Source of the DNA: Coriobacteriaceae bacterium
GTDB lineage: Bacteria > Actinomycetota > Coriobacteriia > Coriobacteriales > QAMH01
Assembly: GCA_025992705.1 (NCBI GenBank)
Contig: DAJPGJ010000001.1
Span: 2,083,501-2,147,500, forward strand
Direction: 5' to 3'
DNA length: 64,000 bases
Shown here in pieces: positions 7,061 through 15,685 of the stretch. Position numbers and translations under genes: made by a program. Numbering within the stretch: position 1 is the stretch's first letter; each line of letters begins with the position of its first letter. The notes under the pieces were generated by a model, which was not told the origin of the DNA, made no database searches, and worked only from the letters and a program-made list of their open reading frames with translations.

Positions 7061-8290
7061 ATGTTCCTGAGCATGGAGATACTGGCAGGCGACCTTGCAC
7101 AATGGCATGCGTCTGCACATGTGCGCAATGCGGAAGGGAGCAGGCAGATTCGCTATGTGACGCCTGCTGGCGCTCTGCCGCTTGATGATGCCACCGCCTT
7201 GTATGCCATGCGCGCAAACGAGCTTGCAAGTTGCGCGTCCCGAGCTAAGGATGGCACCAACCTATTGTGTGTGGGCATTCCTGATGAAGAAGACCTGCTT
7301 GCATGCGAAGCGCTCAACGTCCTGATACTCGATGCACCGGAAAGTGACTTTGATCGTGCCCTCAAAGACTGCGCCGAGGCCAGCGCCTGGTATGCGGACG
7401 GCTTTACGAACCTTGCCGATGCTGTTGAGCGTGGCGACGAGGAGGCGATGCGCCGTGCGGCTGCACTCTTGCGCTATTGCCTGCATGATGAACCGACGCA
7501 GGATGCCGATCCGAGCGCCTTGGCCGAGCAACTTAACTTGCTGCTGCATCGCAACATAACCTCGTGGCAACTGCTCGAGGACGCCATTGCCGATTGGGGT
7601 TGGGATCTGCTCGATGAGTACCTTTGCGTAACGAGCACAATTCCCGACGGGGCGTTTCGCTCAATGCTCGCAACCATTCAACCCGAGGTGACGGACAAGG
7701 CGCCTGCGCATGTGTATTTGCCTCAAGAGGAGTATCTAGTCGTCGTCGTGAATCTCACGCATGCCAAGATGGGGTATCGCGAGGCGGCATCCGAGATCGC
7801 CGCTCGCCTGCACACGCTCTCAAAAGAAGCGCACGTTGGGGCGAGCAATCCATTCAGCGAGCTGCAGGATCTCTACTACTACGGCCAGCAGGCCAAGTCA
7901 GCCGTGCAGATGAGCATCGCGTTGAGCGCCGACGAGGACGTGTCGATCTTTCACGACCGCTTCCTTGATTTCGTGGCGCTGCACCTATTGGAGACGTGCC
8001 CACCGACGACGCTGTTTCCACCAGGGTACAGTCGCCTGCGCAATTACGAGCATGGCCAGGCGCGCGCGGGTTCACTGCTGCACTTCCTCGATAGCTATAT
8101 CGAGCATGACTTCCAGATGAAGCCCACGGTTGCGGCAGAATATTGCTCGCGCACGACAGCATTCGACAAGCTGCGTAAGATCAAGCAGATAACGGGCATG
8201 GATCTCGATGACCCCAATACGCGCGCAGCGCTGCGTTTGGCAACGCATGCAATCAGGCTCTCGAAGATATCGCCTCGTCAGCCGGAATAG
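7061..8290 (+). CDS. PucR/CdaR-type transcriptional regulator
   Basis: A 409-residue regulator. Residues from about 340 match the PucR C-terminal helix-turn-helix: LLHFLDSYIEHDFQMKPTVA, then a recognition helix FDKLRKIKQITG and the hallmark MDLDDPNTRAALRLA. The N-terminal 300 residues are a divergent sensor region with no recognisable PAS or GAF signature. It is divergent from the molybdoenzyme operon, and two matching inverted repeats lie between them, so it probably switches that operon on or off in response to a small molecule. The start may be 7061 or the in-frame ATG at 7073; neither has a clear ribosome-binding site. Confidence 0.85.
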   Translation: MFLSMEILAGDLAQWHASAHVRNAEGSRQIRYVTPAGALPLDDATALYAMRANELASCASRAKDGTNLLCVGIPDEEDLLACEALNVLILDAPESDFDRALKDCAEASAWYADGFTNLADAVERGDEEAMRRAAALLRYCLHDEPTQDADPSALAEQLNLLLHRNITSWQLLEDAIADWGWDLLDEYLCVTSTIPDGAFRSMLATIQPEVTDKAPAHVYLPQEEYLVVVVNLTHAKMGYREAASEIAARLHTLSKEAHVGASNPFSELQDLYYYGQQAKSAVQMSIALSADEDVSIFHDRFLDFVALHLLETCPPTTLFPPGYSRLRNYEHGQARAGSLLHFLDSYIEHDFQMKPTVAAEYCSRTTAFDKLRKIKQITGMDLDDPNTRAALRLATHAIRLSKISPRQPE

Positions 8291-8301
8291 GCGAGAAAGG
8301 G

Positions 8302-8490
8302 CGAGATTTCTCGACTACGGCGCTGCGCGCCTCCGCTCGAAATGACAAGGGGCGTTATTGTCATTCCGACCGGAGAGGCCATGGGGCCCCGAAGCGGAGG
8401 AATCTCGCCATTCTGCTCGAAATGACAGCGGAGTGCAGCCGCGGAACGAAGAGATTTCTCGACTCCGCTTCGCTCCGCTCGAAATGACAG
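8302..8490. repeat. TCGAAATGACA-family palindromes, cluster of three units
   Basis: Three units lie head to tail between convergent genes: 8302-8346 (GAGATTTCTCGAC to TCGAAATGACA), 8359-8427 (TGTCATTCCGACC to TCGAAATGACA, with an inner GGCCATGGGGCCCC) and 8446-8490 (GAGATTTCTCGACTCC to TCGAAATGACA). The last ends 6 bp from the stop of the MoxR-methyltransferase gene, so it may form its mRNA 3' end. No gene is present in this gap. Confidence 0.8.
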
Positions 8491-8495
8491 CGGGG

Positions 8496-10742
8496 CTATT
8501 TGCGGGCGTTGAGGGCGACGGCCTCGAAGCGGACCGTTTCGGTGGTGGGAACAGTCTCGACCACCGTGCTCGAGGTGAAGCCACGATCGGCTTCGACCGA
8601 ATACGAGTCGACGACCTCGACATCCGCGAATCCCGCGGCCTCCATCTGGCTACGCAGCAGATCTTCGGTACGTGCCGCTTGGATGCTATTGCCGATGCCG
8701 CGCGCCGCCTCGACCACCGCATCGTCGCGCGTGACGTCGGAGACGATCGTCTCGCAGATGAGCAATCCGCCCGGTTTGAGCACACGGTAGAACTCCTCAA
8801 GTGCTTTGCCCTGGTTGTAGAGCAAGGTCATAACGTTGTTGATGTAGACGACGTCGACCGTGCCCTCCCCGATGCCAGCCTGCATGAGGTCCTCGGGGTA
8901 GGCAACCTTGAAGCTCATGTTATTGGCCTTGAGGCCGTTCTTGCGCCACGCCTTCTCGGAATCGACAATGGCCTCCTCGATGTAGCTCGGCGACCAGTCG
9001 ACGCCGATGACGTGACCCGTACCGCCCACCTTCGCGCTGAACTTGAAACAACCCTTGCCACGCCTGCACGCCACGTCGAGCACGGTCTTGCCCTTGAGCT
9101 GCGCAGCATCGGGCAGGGTCATCTTGCTCATGGACGCAAAGCCATACTCGAACTGCTTGCCGCCGTAGTACTCGGCGATCGTCTGGCCACCCGTCGCGGC
9201 AGTCTCGCCCGGCTGCATGGCCTCCTCGGCGTTGATGTCGAGCGTACGCACGCGCTCAGCGAGGCTACGGCGATGTTCATCAACCTGGAGCTCGTCATTG
9301 TGCGCGTAATACTCCTCATTGCCATAGTGAGCGATGAACTGAGTGGTCGTTTGGCGCGTCGTAATCTCGGCGATCGCAACGAGCATCTCGCGTCCGTTGC
9401 CCCAGGCCTCCTCGATGAACTTGATCGCATTGGTCATCTGCGTGTCCGCCGTCTTGACGAGCGGATCGATTGCGTTGACCTCATCGCGGTACGCATCGCT
9501 GATGGTCGCGAAGGCATCCTCGCCAGCCACCGTACCCGCAAGTCTGCACTGCTCCACGAGGCGTTTGAGCTTGGCGATGACGAGACCCTCCTTGCGCTCG
9601 AAGCTCGGCTTGGCAGTGCCGGAAGCAACCTTGCGCGCCAAGCTCTGCTCGCGCGCCGAGATGACGACTCCAACGGTATCATCCACCACTGCCCCTTCGA
9701 GCAATCTCGGCTTGGCATCGCGCAGGATGTCGCGCAGCTCGATGACGACCTCCTCCTGCTCAAGGGCATGCGCACACGACGTAGAGACTGCATCGAGCAT
9801 GAGGCCTAGCAACGCCACGCGCTCATCAAACTCGGCACCACGCGCACGGTTAATGATATCGAGTCCCGCCTCGCCGGCGAGAATGCTCATGATCTGGTAG
9901 TCAGAGCGGTACTTGTCGAAGAGGTTGTAGTACACCGAGAAGCTATCGGCGATGTCGTCGTCGCGCAGGAACTGTCCGATAAGATCGCGGCTGATCGGCT
10001 TGCCCATTTCCTCGTAGAGCGCGATGGCCTCGGCCAAATCCTCCCAACCGCGTGCGGTGACGAAGCTCTTGCCACCACCGGGCTTGGACTGCACGAGGTA
10101 GAAGCAGTCGGGCTTGGCCTCGAGGAAGGTCGTTACCGCCGGATGTATGCCCTTCTGCGTGGCGTAGCGCTTCCATGCGGCATACTCAGGCTCGACCTCG
10201 ATTTCGCGTAAGCGGTCGAGCGTAACGATGTCGAATTCATGTACCGACTTGTTGTACTCAGGCGGGTTTCCCGCACAGACGATGATCCAATCATGCGGAA
10301 TGCGATGACGTCCAAAAGTCTTGAACTGCAGGAACTGGAGCATCGAAGGATATAGCGTCTCGGAGACGCAGTTGATCTCGTCGAGGAACAGGATGCCCGC
10401 ATGCAGGCCTGTCTCGCTCATGTAATCGTAGATGGACGAGACGATCTCGCTCATCGTGTACTCGGAGGAGTCGTACTCGAAGCCCTCGAACTCGTTATGC
10501 ACGATGCGCGGCAGACCCAGCGCGCTTTGACGCGTGTGATGCGTCATGGAGTACGAAACGATGCCGATCTGGAGTTCCTGGGCAATCTGCTCCATGATGG
10601 CGGTCTTGCCAATGCCCGGTGCGCCAATGAGGAAGATTGGCCGTTGGCGCGCGGGGTTGATCTTGTACATTCCCGCGTCATCCTTGAGAAGGTAGGCCTC
10701 GACGGAGTCCTTAATCTGTTCCTTTGCGTCGGCAATGTTCAT
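8496..10742 (-). CDS. MoxR-family AAA+ ATPase fused to a class I SAM methyltransferase
   Basis: A 748-residue two-part protein. Residues 1-300 are a MoxR-type AAA+ ATPase: Walker A GAPGIGKT (40-47), Walker B ILFLDE (117-122), sensor-1 Asn in AGNPPE (157-162), arginines in LDRLRE (175-180) and a sensor-2 TARGWEDL (229-236). Residues 300-515 are a mainly helical linker. Residues 520-748 are a Rossmann methyltransferase: motif I VLDVACRRGKG (554-564), GHVIGVDW (576-583), a VDVVYINN strand and RVLKPGGLL. The methyltransferase resembles the free enzyme at 14758-15516. MoxR ATPases usually work with VWA partners to remodel or metallate a target, and a VWA gene lies 30 bp upstream. I know of no characterised MoxR-methyltransferase fusion. 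AAGGATCAAGGCC precedes the ATG. Confidence 0.88.
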   Translation of the reverse strand: MNIADAKEQIKDSVEAYLLKDDAGMYKINPARQRPIFLIGAPGIGKTAIMEQIAQELQIGIVSYSMTHHTRQSALGLPRIVHNEFEGFEYDSSEYTMSEIVSSIYDYMSETGLHAGILFLDEINCVSETLYPSMLQFLQFKTFGRHRIPHDWIIVCAGNPPEYNKSVHEFDIVTLDRLREIEVEPEYAAWKRYATQKGIHPAVTTFLEAKPDCFYLVQSKPGGGKSFVTARGWEDLAEAIALYEEMGKPISRDLIGQFLRDDDIADSFSVYYNLFDKYRSDYQIMSILAGEAGLDIINRARGAEFDERVALLGLMLDAVSTSCAHALEQEEVVIELRDILRDAKPRLLEGAVVDDTVGVVISAREQSLARKVASGTAKPSFERKEGLVIAKLKRLVEQCRLAGTVAGEDAFATISDAYRDEVNAIDPLVKTADTQMTNAIKFIEEAWGNGREMLVAIAEITTRQTTTQFIAHYGNEEYYAHNDELQVDEHRRSLAERVRTLDINAEEAMQPGETAATGGQTIAEYYGGKQFEYGFASMSKMTLPDAAQLKGKTVLDVACRRGKGCFKFSAKVGGTGHVIGVDWSPSYIEEAIVDSEKAWRKNGLKANNMSFKVAYPEDLMQAGIGEGTVDVVYINNVMTLLYNQGKALEEFYRVLKPGGLLICETIVSDVTRDDAVVEAARGIGNSIQAARTEDLLRSQMEAAGFADVEVVDSYSVEADRGFTSSTVVETVPTTETVRFEAVALNARK

Positions 10743-10772
10743 GGCCTTGATCCTTTCTTCGAGACCGTCTTA

Positions 10773-12455
10773 TCACGAATAGGCGCGCTCGGCGCTCTTG
10801 AATCGGTTGATGCCGTCCTCATCTATCACGACGCGCATGGCCCACGGCGGCACACTTGGCAGATGCGTTTCGCCGTTGTCGATGAAGACGAACGCCACGT
10901 CATACGGTGGCATCTTGTCGGGGTAATAGCCCAAACCGTCCGTAAAGTACAAAAGCCCCTGCAAGTTTTCGAGCTCTCCGCGGTCTTGCAAGTCGGACAC
11001 ATAGTCGAAGACCGGTCTGAAATCGGTGCCGCCGAAGCCTCGCACATAGAAGTTGGCGAGGTAGTCCTTGAGCTGCTCGGGGTTCGTGATCTTGGTGTCA
11101 GATTGCACGCGCGCATCGCATTGGATGATGTGGATGTTCACCTTGGTACCGAATTCCTCGGAGTTCATGAGAATGTCAAAGGTGTGCTCGATGAAACGCT
11201 TGCAAAGATCGCCGCTCACAGACTCGGAGGTATCGATGGCGATGACGAAGTCACGCACGCTCTTCGTCTCCTTGTACTCAAGCGGCTCGACAAGTGGCAT
11301 ATTGCCGTAGAGTTCCAGCCCGTAGGTGTAGAAGATGTAATCGAACTCATCGTCATTGATGCGCATGTCCTCGTGCACTGTCGCGAAACGACGCAGGAAA
11401 TCGCTGTAGTCGTAGGTCTTGCGGTTGGCGATAGCCAAACTCGAGATGAGATCACGCGCCTCGTCGCCCCATTCCTTGGAGAAGGTCTCGAGGTTCATCT
11501 CGATCTGACGGCTGATCTCCTCCCACTCCTTTTCCTCGTGAGCGGTCTCGTCGTTGACCTGCTGCTCCGTGTCAATCTCGCTGCTCGAACCCTCAAGCTC
11601 GTCATCGCTCGTATCGAGCCCCGAGCCATCGACGTTAGAGCTCGCGTCCTCGGCATCGTCGTCTTCGGAAGCCTGCTCGTCATCACCATCATCCTGACCT
11701 TCTTGTTTCTGGTCGGAGGAGGGGTCGGACTGGCTCATGTCCATATCGCTCGTCGACTGCAGGCTCTGGTCACTCGTATCCGCCACCTCGTCGGCGTTGT
11801 CGTCCTCCTCGCCGATCTCCTCGATATCACCAGGCTTTTCTTCGCCCTCCTGGTCATTGAAGGCTGGCCACGACTCATGGTTGTCGCGTTCGAACAGTGC
11901 CTGCATCTCGACGATGTTGCTCTTCGAGTAGTTGAAGTAGCTCGTCCCCTCCGGATTCTTCATGATGCGGTCGAACAGGTGGTAGAGCTTGGCCGGCATG
12001 AGCGTGCCCACGGTCTGCCTTACCTGCGAGAGATATTGCTCGCGGTCCGCATCCTGCTCGCTCGTGAAGCGCGTCGCGCACATCTCCATGGCAACGCTTT
12101 CGACAATGACGTCGCAGGCTAGCGACCATGCCTCCCGGTTGCGTAGATAGTCGCGATTGTACGGATGGCGAAAAATGCAGTGCAGGACCAGGTGCAGGTA
12201 ATCACGCACCGCCTCGTCGAAGGACTCTCCAAAGCGCGCCAACACGCTGTAAGGTTCAAAATAGATGTTCTTGCCGTCCGTCGAGAGCGGATAGCGGGCA
12301 TGCGCGTGCACGGGAACGAGCTCCATGCGCCATAACGCAAGGTCGAGAAAGCGGAACTTGAGCATGAGCTGGACGCGACATTCCTCGATGATATCGGTGG
12401 CGAGACGCGCAGCCCGATTGAAGCGCTCGGTCTTCTCGTCGGTAATGTGCGCCAC
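10773..12455 (-). CDS. DUF2201-type putative metallopeptidase / VWA-like protein
   Basis: A 560-residue cytosolic protein. The N-terminal domain (about 15-190) has a zincin-like H-x3-H-x4-H at 88, 92 and 97 (YLHLVLHCIFRHPYNR), as in DUF2201 putative metallopeptidases. Residues 200-310 are an extremely Asp/Glu/Ser-rich low-complexity linker. The C-terminal part (about 395-560) is a VWA-like domain with a MIDAS: DTSES at 408-412, GFGGTDF and YFTDG. VWA proteins pair with MoxR ATPases in systems such as RavA-ViaA and NorQ-NorD, and the MoxR fusion is the next gene. No catalytic Glu follows the first His, so peptidase activity is doubtful; metal binding is plausible. The preceding LRR gene ends 11 bp upstream. 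Confidence 0.85.
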   Translation of the reverse strand: MAHITDEKTERFNRAARLATDIIEECRVQLMLKFRFLDLALWRMELVPVHAHARYPLSTDGKNIYFEPYSVLARFGESFDEAVRDYLHLVLHCIFRHPYNRDYLRNREAWSLACDVIVESVAMEMCATRFTSEQDADREQYLSQVRQTVGTLMPAKLYHLFDRIMKNPEGTSYFNYSKSNIVEMQALFERDNHESWPAFNDQEGEEKPGDIEEIGEEDDNADEVADTSDQSLQSTSDMDMSQSDPSSDQKQEGQDDGDDEQASEDDDAEDASSNVDGSGLDTSDDELEGSSSEIDTEQQVNDETAHEEKEWEEISRQIEMNLETFSKEWGDEARDLISSLAIANRKTYDYSDFLRRFATVHEDMRINDDEFDYIFYTYGLELYGNMPLVEPLEYKETKSVRDFVIAIDTSESVSGDLCKRFIEHTFDILMNSEEFGTKVNIHIIQCDARVQSDTKITNPEQLKDYLANFYVRGFGGTDFRPVFDYVSDLQDRGELENLQGLLYFTDGLGYYPDKMPPYDVAFVFIDNGETHLPSVPPWAMRVVIDEDGINRFKSAERAYS

Positions 12456-12466
12456 GCCGCGTCCCC

Positions 12467-14755
12467 TTACAAGTCGAAGTCCACGGCGCTTCGTTGGAAC
12501 AGCCGCCGTTTTATCTCAAGAAGGTATCCCGTCATTGCCGCATCTTGAAGCTTGCCGATGTGGTCAATGACATCAAGCAGATTATCCTTGTTCAGAATCT
12601 CCAATTCAAGAAGCTCGTCAATTGCCGTGCGATCGTCATGGCGCGTAATCGCCTCGCACACTTCCTCAAGGTTTTTGGTAAGGACTTGCGTGAGCATAAT
12701 CTTGTTGGTGCTGCTCATGAGGATGGGATCAGCCAGGCGCTCTATCGCGAGTTTGGCCTGCCCGTATACGTCGAAATCATCGTGCGCACCACTCGTCTTC
12801 TTGTCGAATTCGTGCATGTTGACAATCGCGCTGTCGTAGTGCTTGAAAATGCGCGCCAGGTCGACCGAGCTGCTCAGGTTAAACGCGAGCTGGATTTCGT
12901 GCGCGCTACGCGGGGCATCTGGAAAGTAGAAATCGAAGCTTGCATGGCCCTCATGGGGCTCGTCCAGATCGATGTGGAAGTGCTCCACAAAGCAATCGAG
13001 GCTCAATCCGCGCATGCCGACGTGCCGAATGCGATCGCTCAGGAACAGCTCACGCAGATGACGAGCGCCGCCAAAGGCATAGGGATCGATGGCACTCACA
13101 TCCTCGGGAATCCTCACGCTTTCAACGCCATCGGCATAGACGACGACGTGCGAGCCACCCTCATCATGGCGCTCGATGAGCAGCCCGGGGACGGAATAGA
13201 AGCGCTCGTTGCCCTCCTCGACGCCGATGCTCGTGAGGGAAGGGGCCTCGTCACCGTTGTGCGCGCCATGCGTGATGAGCGCGGTGTTGCCAAGGCGCTT
13301 CAGCTTGCGGGGAATGAAGGCGCGCGAAAGCGAGGTGTCGAGGAAGGCCTCGTCGCCCACCTCCTCGAGCGTCGAGGGAAAGTCGGCGATGGCAAGCTCG
13401 TGGCAATCGCGAAACGCCGCATCCCCGATGCGCAGCAAGCCCACGGGCAGCGTGACCTTCGTGACGTGCGCATGATGCGCGAAGGCATGCGGCTCGATTT
13501 CGATCGTGCCGGGCTGCACCGCGTACTCACGTGCCTTGTCATCGAGCAGATGCACGAAGTGCTTGCCCTCGGGCGTGTTGCGGTACAGGCCGCCCTCGCG
13601 GTCGATTTCGAGAATGCCACCTGCGGCGATGGAAAAGCCCGCATCATCCCCGGAGAAGCCGAGCTTGGTGTCGGCCGCGATGCTATTGCCCAGCGTCTCG
13701 AGCGTCGCGGGCACGCGCAAGGTCTCGATACCCGTCCCGGTGAACGCGTCGTCGCCGATGGACACGAGCCCTTCGTCGAGGGTGACCTGGGTGAGCTTGC
13801 GGCAGCGGAAGAAGACGCGCTCGCCGATGGTGCGCAGGTCGCGCGGAGACGTAAAGCTCTCGAGACCCGAATAGGAGAACGCGTAGTCCTCGATCGTGGT
13901 GATGGTGTCGGGGAGCTCGACTTCGTAGAGCTCGGAGCGATTCGCAAAGGCCTTCTTCTCGATGACCTCGCAGCCATCTGGCACGGCGTAGCGCTCGCAA
14001 GACAGCGCCAACACGCGCAAATGCGTGCCTTCGTGCGCGAAAATGGCTTGCCCGTCGGTCGTTATGTAGGGATTCTCATCGTCGATGCTAATCTGCTCGA
14101 GTGCTCCCTGCGCGAAGAGCCCAGGCGCAAAGTCATAGGTGCCAAACCCGATGACAAGGGCGCGTAGCTGGCCCTCGTCGAAGATGCTCGAAGTGACGCG
14201 CGCGAGCATGCCGGGCAAGACGAGCTCCGCGAGCTCACGACAACCGCGAACCCACGACGAGTCATAGGTCTCGACGTTGCGGGGTAAGACGAGGCGCTCG
14301 AGCTTCATGCACGAGCGAAACGCGCAGTTGCCGATCTTCTCGATCTGCGGCGAGCAGATGATCTCGCGCACCGATTCGAGATACGAGCACGCATCGACGG
14401 CTAGCTCGGCCACCGGTTTGTCCTCGATGGTGGCGGGAATCTCGAGCGTGGTGGCATCGGTCTTGCAGCCGATGATGCGCACGTACTCGTCATGCACGGT
14501 CACGTACTCCCACAGCGTACCGTCATCGAGCATGAGCGCGCGCTCCTCCGAGCACGCAGCCGCATCCTCGCGAACGAGACGCTCGTGTTCGTCGTGGTTG
14601 CGCGCGAAGATCTCCTGCATGCGCTCGACTTCCTCGACGCTTCTCAATCCATCGCTCAGAGCCACGACAGCCACTTCCTTGATTCTCGAGAACTCCTCGT
14701 CGCCTTCGGCGTCAAGGCCACCAGTCATAACCGGCATTTCCCTACCCCAGCCCAT
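12467..14755 (-). CDS. Cytoplasmic leucine-rich-repeat (LRR_5/BspA-type) protein
   Basis: A 762-residue protein with no signal peptide, unusual for this repeat type. After about 90 residues of N-terminal helix and a short beta region it carries many LRR_5 repeats (about 100-600), for example IEKIGNCAFRSCMKLERLVLP, IEDYAFSYSGLESF and IGDDAFTGTGIETLRVP. Residues 640-762 form a helical C-terminal domain ending in GYLLEIKRRLF. It starts 2 bp after the methyltransferase stop, so it is translationally coupled. Such repeats usually bind other proteins, so it may select the target of this operon; that is inference. The start could also be the in-frame ATGs at 14737 or 14728. Confidence 0.82.
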   Translation of the reverse strand: MGWGREMPVMTGGLDAEGDEEFSRIKEVAVVALSDGLRSVEEVERMQEIFARNHDEHERLVREDAAACSEERALMLDDGTLWEYVTVHDEYVRIIGCKTDATTLEIPATIEDKPVAELAVDACSYLESVREIICSPQIEKIGNCAFRSCMKLERLVLPRNVETYDSSWVRGCRELAELVLPGMLARVTSSIFDEGQLRALVIGFGTYDFAPGLFAQGALEQISIDDENPYITTDGQAIFAHEGTHLRVLALSCERYAVPDGCEVIEKKAFANRSELYEVELPDTITTIEDYAFSYSGLESFTSPRDLRTIGERVFFRCRKLTQVTLDEGLVSIGDDAFTGTGIETLRVPATLETLGNSIAADTKLGFSGDDAGFSIAAGGILEIDREGGLYRNTPEGKHFVHLLDDKAREYAVQPGTIEIEPHAFAHHAHVTKVTLPVGLLRIGDAAFRDCHELAIADFPSTLEEVGDEAFLDTSLSRAFIPRKLKRLGNTALITHGAHNGDEAPSLTSIGVEEGNERFYSVPGLLIERHDEGGSHVVVYADGVESVRIPEDVSAIDPYAFGGARHLRELFLSDRIRHVGMRGLSLDCFVEHFHIDLDEPHEGHASFDFYFPDAPRSAHEIQLAFNLSSSVDLARIFKHYDSAIVNMHEFDKKTSGAHDDFDVYGQAKLAIERLADPILMSSTNKIMLTQVLTKNLEEVCEAITRHDDRTAIDELLELEILNKDNLLDVIDHIGKLQDAAMTGYLLEIKRRLFQRSAVDFDL

Positions 14756-14757
14756 CT

Positions 14758-15516
14758 CTAGCGAAAATCGCTCATGTCCTTGAGCAGGAAGGCCTGGTAG
14801 TCGAAGCCACCGAGCTTCTCGACGTTCACGACGCAGCTCGTGAAGCGCGCCTCCTCGTCCGTCTCGACAATGGGCGCCTGCCCGTCTGCGGCCACGGCGT
14901 CGCAGGGCTGGATGGGACGCGCCTCGAGCGTCTCGTAGGTGGGCATGTCCATACCGGCGTTATGCAGCCAGAGCGCGAAGTTCTTGCGATTCGGGGCCGC
15001 CTGGACGACGTTTCCGATTGCGCACGCTTCGGCGATGACCTTCTTGTCGCGCGGTGTCGTGGCGAGCACCGTCTGGCACACGAGCTTGCCGCCCGGCACG
15101 AGCAGGCGGCCGATGAGCTTGATGACGTACGCCGGATCGTAGAAAAGGTTGAGAGCGCTGTTGACATAGACGTAATCGAGGCTGCCCTCCTCGATGCCGA
15201 TCTGGTCGATCATCTCAGGATAGGCGACGACGAATTCCATGTTGCTCTTGGTGAGCTTGTTCCTCTCGACTGCATGAGCCTCACCCTCGCGGGCGCGCTC
15301 GATGAAGGGCTTGCGCCAATCGATGCCGATGACATGGCCGGCCGGACCCACGTGATCAGAGAGCTTGTAGGCGCCCTTGCCGCGGCGGCATGCCAAGTCG
15401 AGGACGGTCTGATCGTTCAAGCCGCCGGGAACGAACATCTCGCAGCGACTATCGAGGCCACCTGCCTCGGGAAGCTGCGCGTAATATGCCGCAAGATCGT
15501 CGAGCGTGAACGCCAT
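14758..15516 (-). CDS. Class I SAM-dependent methyltransferase
   Basis: A 252-residue methyltransferase and the first gene of the four-gene MoxR/VWA/LRR operon. Motif I is VLDLACRRGKG (about 38-48), not the common D-x-G-x-G-x-G, followed by GHVIGIDW, an acidic LDYVYVNSA strand and a RLLVPGGKLV turn. The same motif I variant occurs in the methyltransferase half of the MoxR fusion, so the two are paralogues framing the operon. Overall shape recalls ArsM/UbiE-type small-molecule methyltransferases, but the ArsM cysteines are not evident. TAGGAGG lies 6 bases before the ATG, and a terminator-like hairpin ends only 5 bases before that site. The substrate is unknown. Confidence 0.85.
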   Translation of the reverse strand: MAFTLDDLAAYYAQLPEAGGLDSRCEMFVPGGLNDQTVLDLACRRGKGAYKLSDHVGPAGHVIGIDWRKPFIERAREGEAHAVERNKLTKSNMEFVVAYPEMIDQIGIEEGSLDYVYVNSALNLFYDPAYVIKLIGRLLVPGGKLVCQTVLATTPRDKKVIAEACAIGNVVQAAPNRKNFALWLHNAGMDMPTYETLEARPIQPCDAVAADGQAPIVETDEEARFTSCVVNVEKLGGFDYQAFLLKDMSDFR

Positions 15517-15532
15517 AGATGCCTCCTAGAAG

Positions 15533-15584
15533 AAAAAGGCCCGCGACGCGGGCCCTGGGTTTTGCAGGGTGACTCATTATTGTA
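15533..15584 (-). promoter_or_regulatory. Putative leader with terminator hairpin (attenuator) of MoxR/methyltransferase operon
   Basis: On the minus strand, GGCCCGC-GTC-GCGGGCC (15538-15554) is followed by five T (15533-15537), then the ribosome-binding site AGGAGG (15522-15527) and the ATG. A TACAAT hexamer (15579-15584) could be the -10 element, though no good -35 is seen. If transcription starts near 15572, the hairpin lies in the leader and could attenuate the operon. Otherwise it terminates the upstream MFS gene, with the operon promoter elsewhere. Confidence 0.5.
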
Positions 15585-15685
15585 CGCGACCATCATCCTG
15601 CCGCATGCTCAATTTGTAAGCTGGGGGATGAGCGTATCCGTAATCATATGTCGCAGACATCGTGGCACTAGGCGCGCGGAAGGCC

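Noticed and set aside
10401..12122. A 573-codon plus-strand frame opposite the VWA and MoxR genes
   Set aside because: It spans two genuine minus-strand genes and their gap, and encodes no known fold; a shadow frame.
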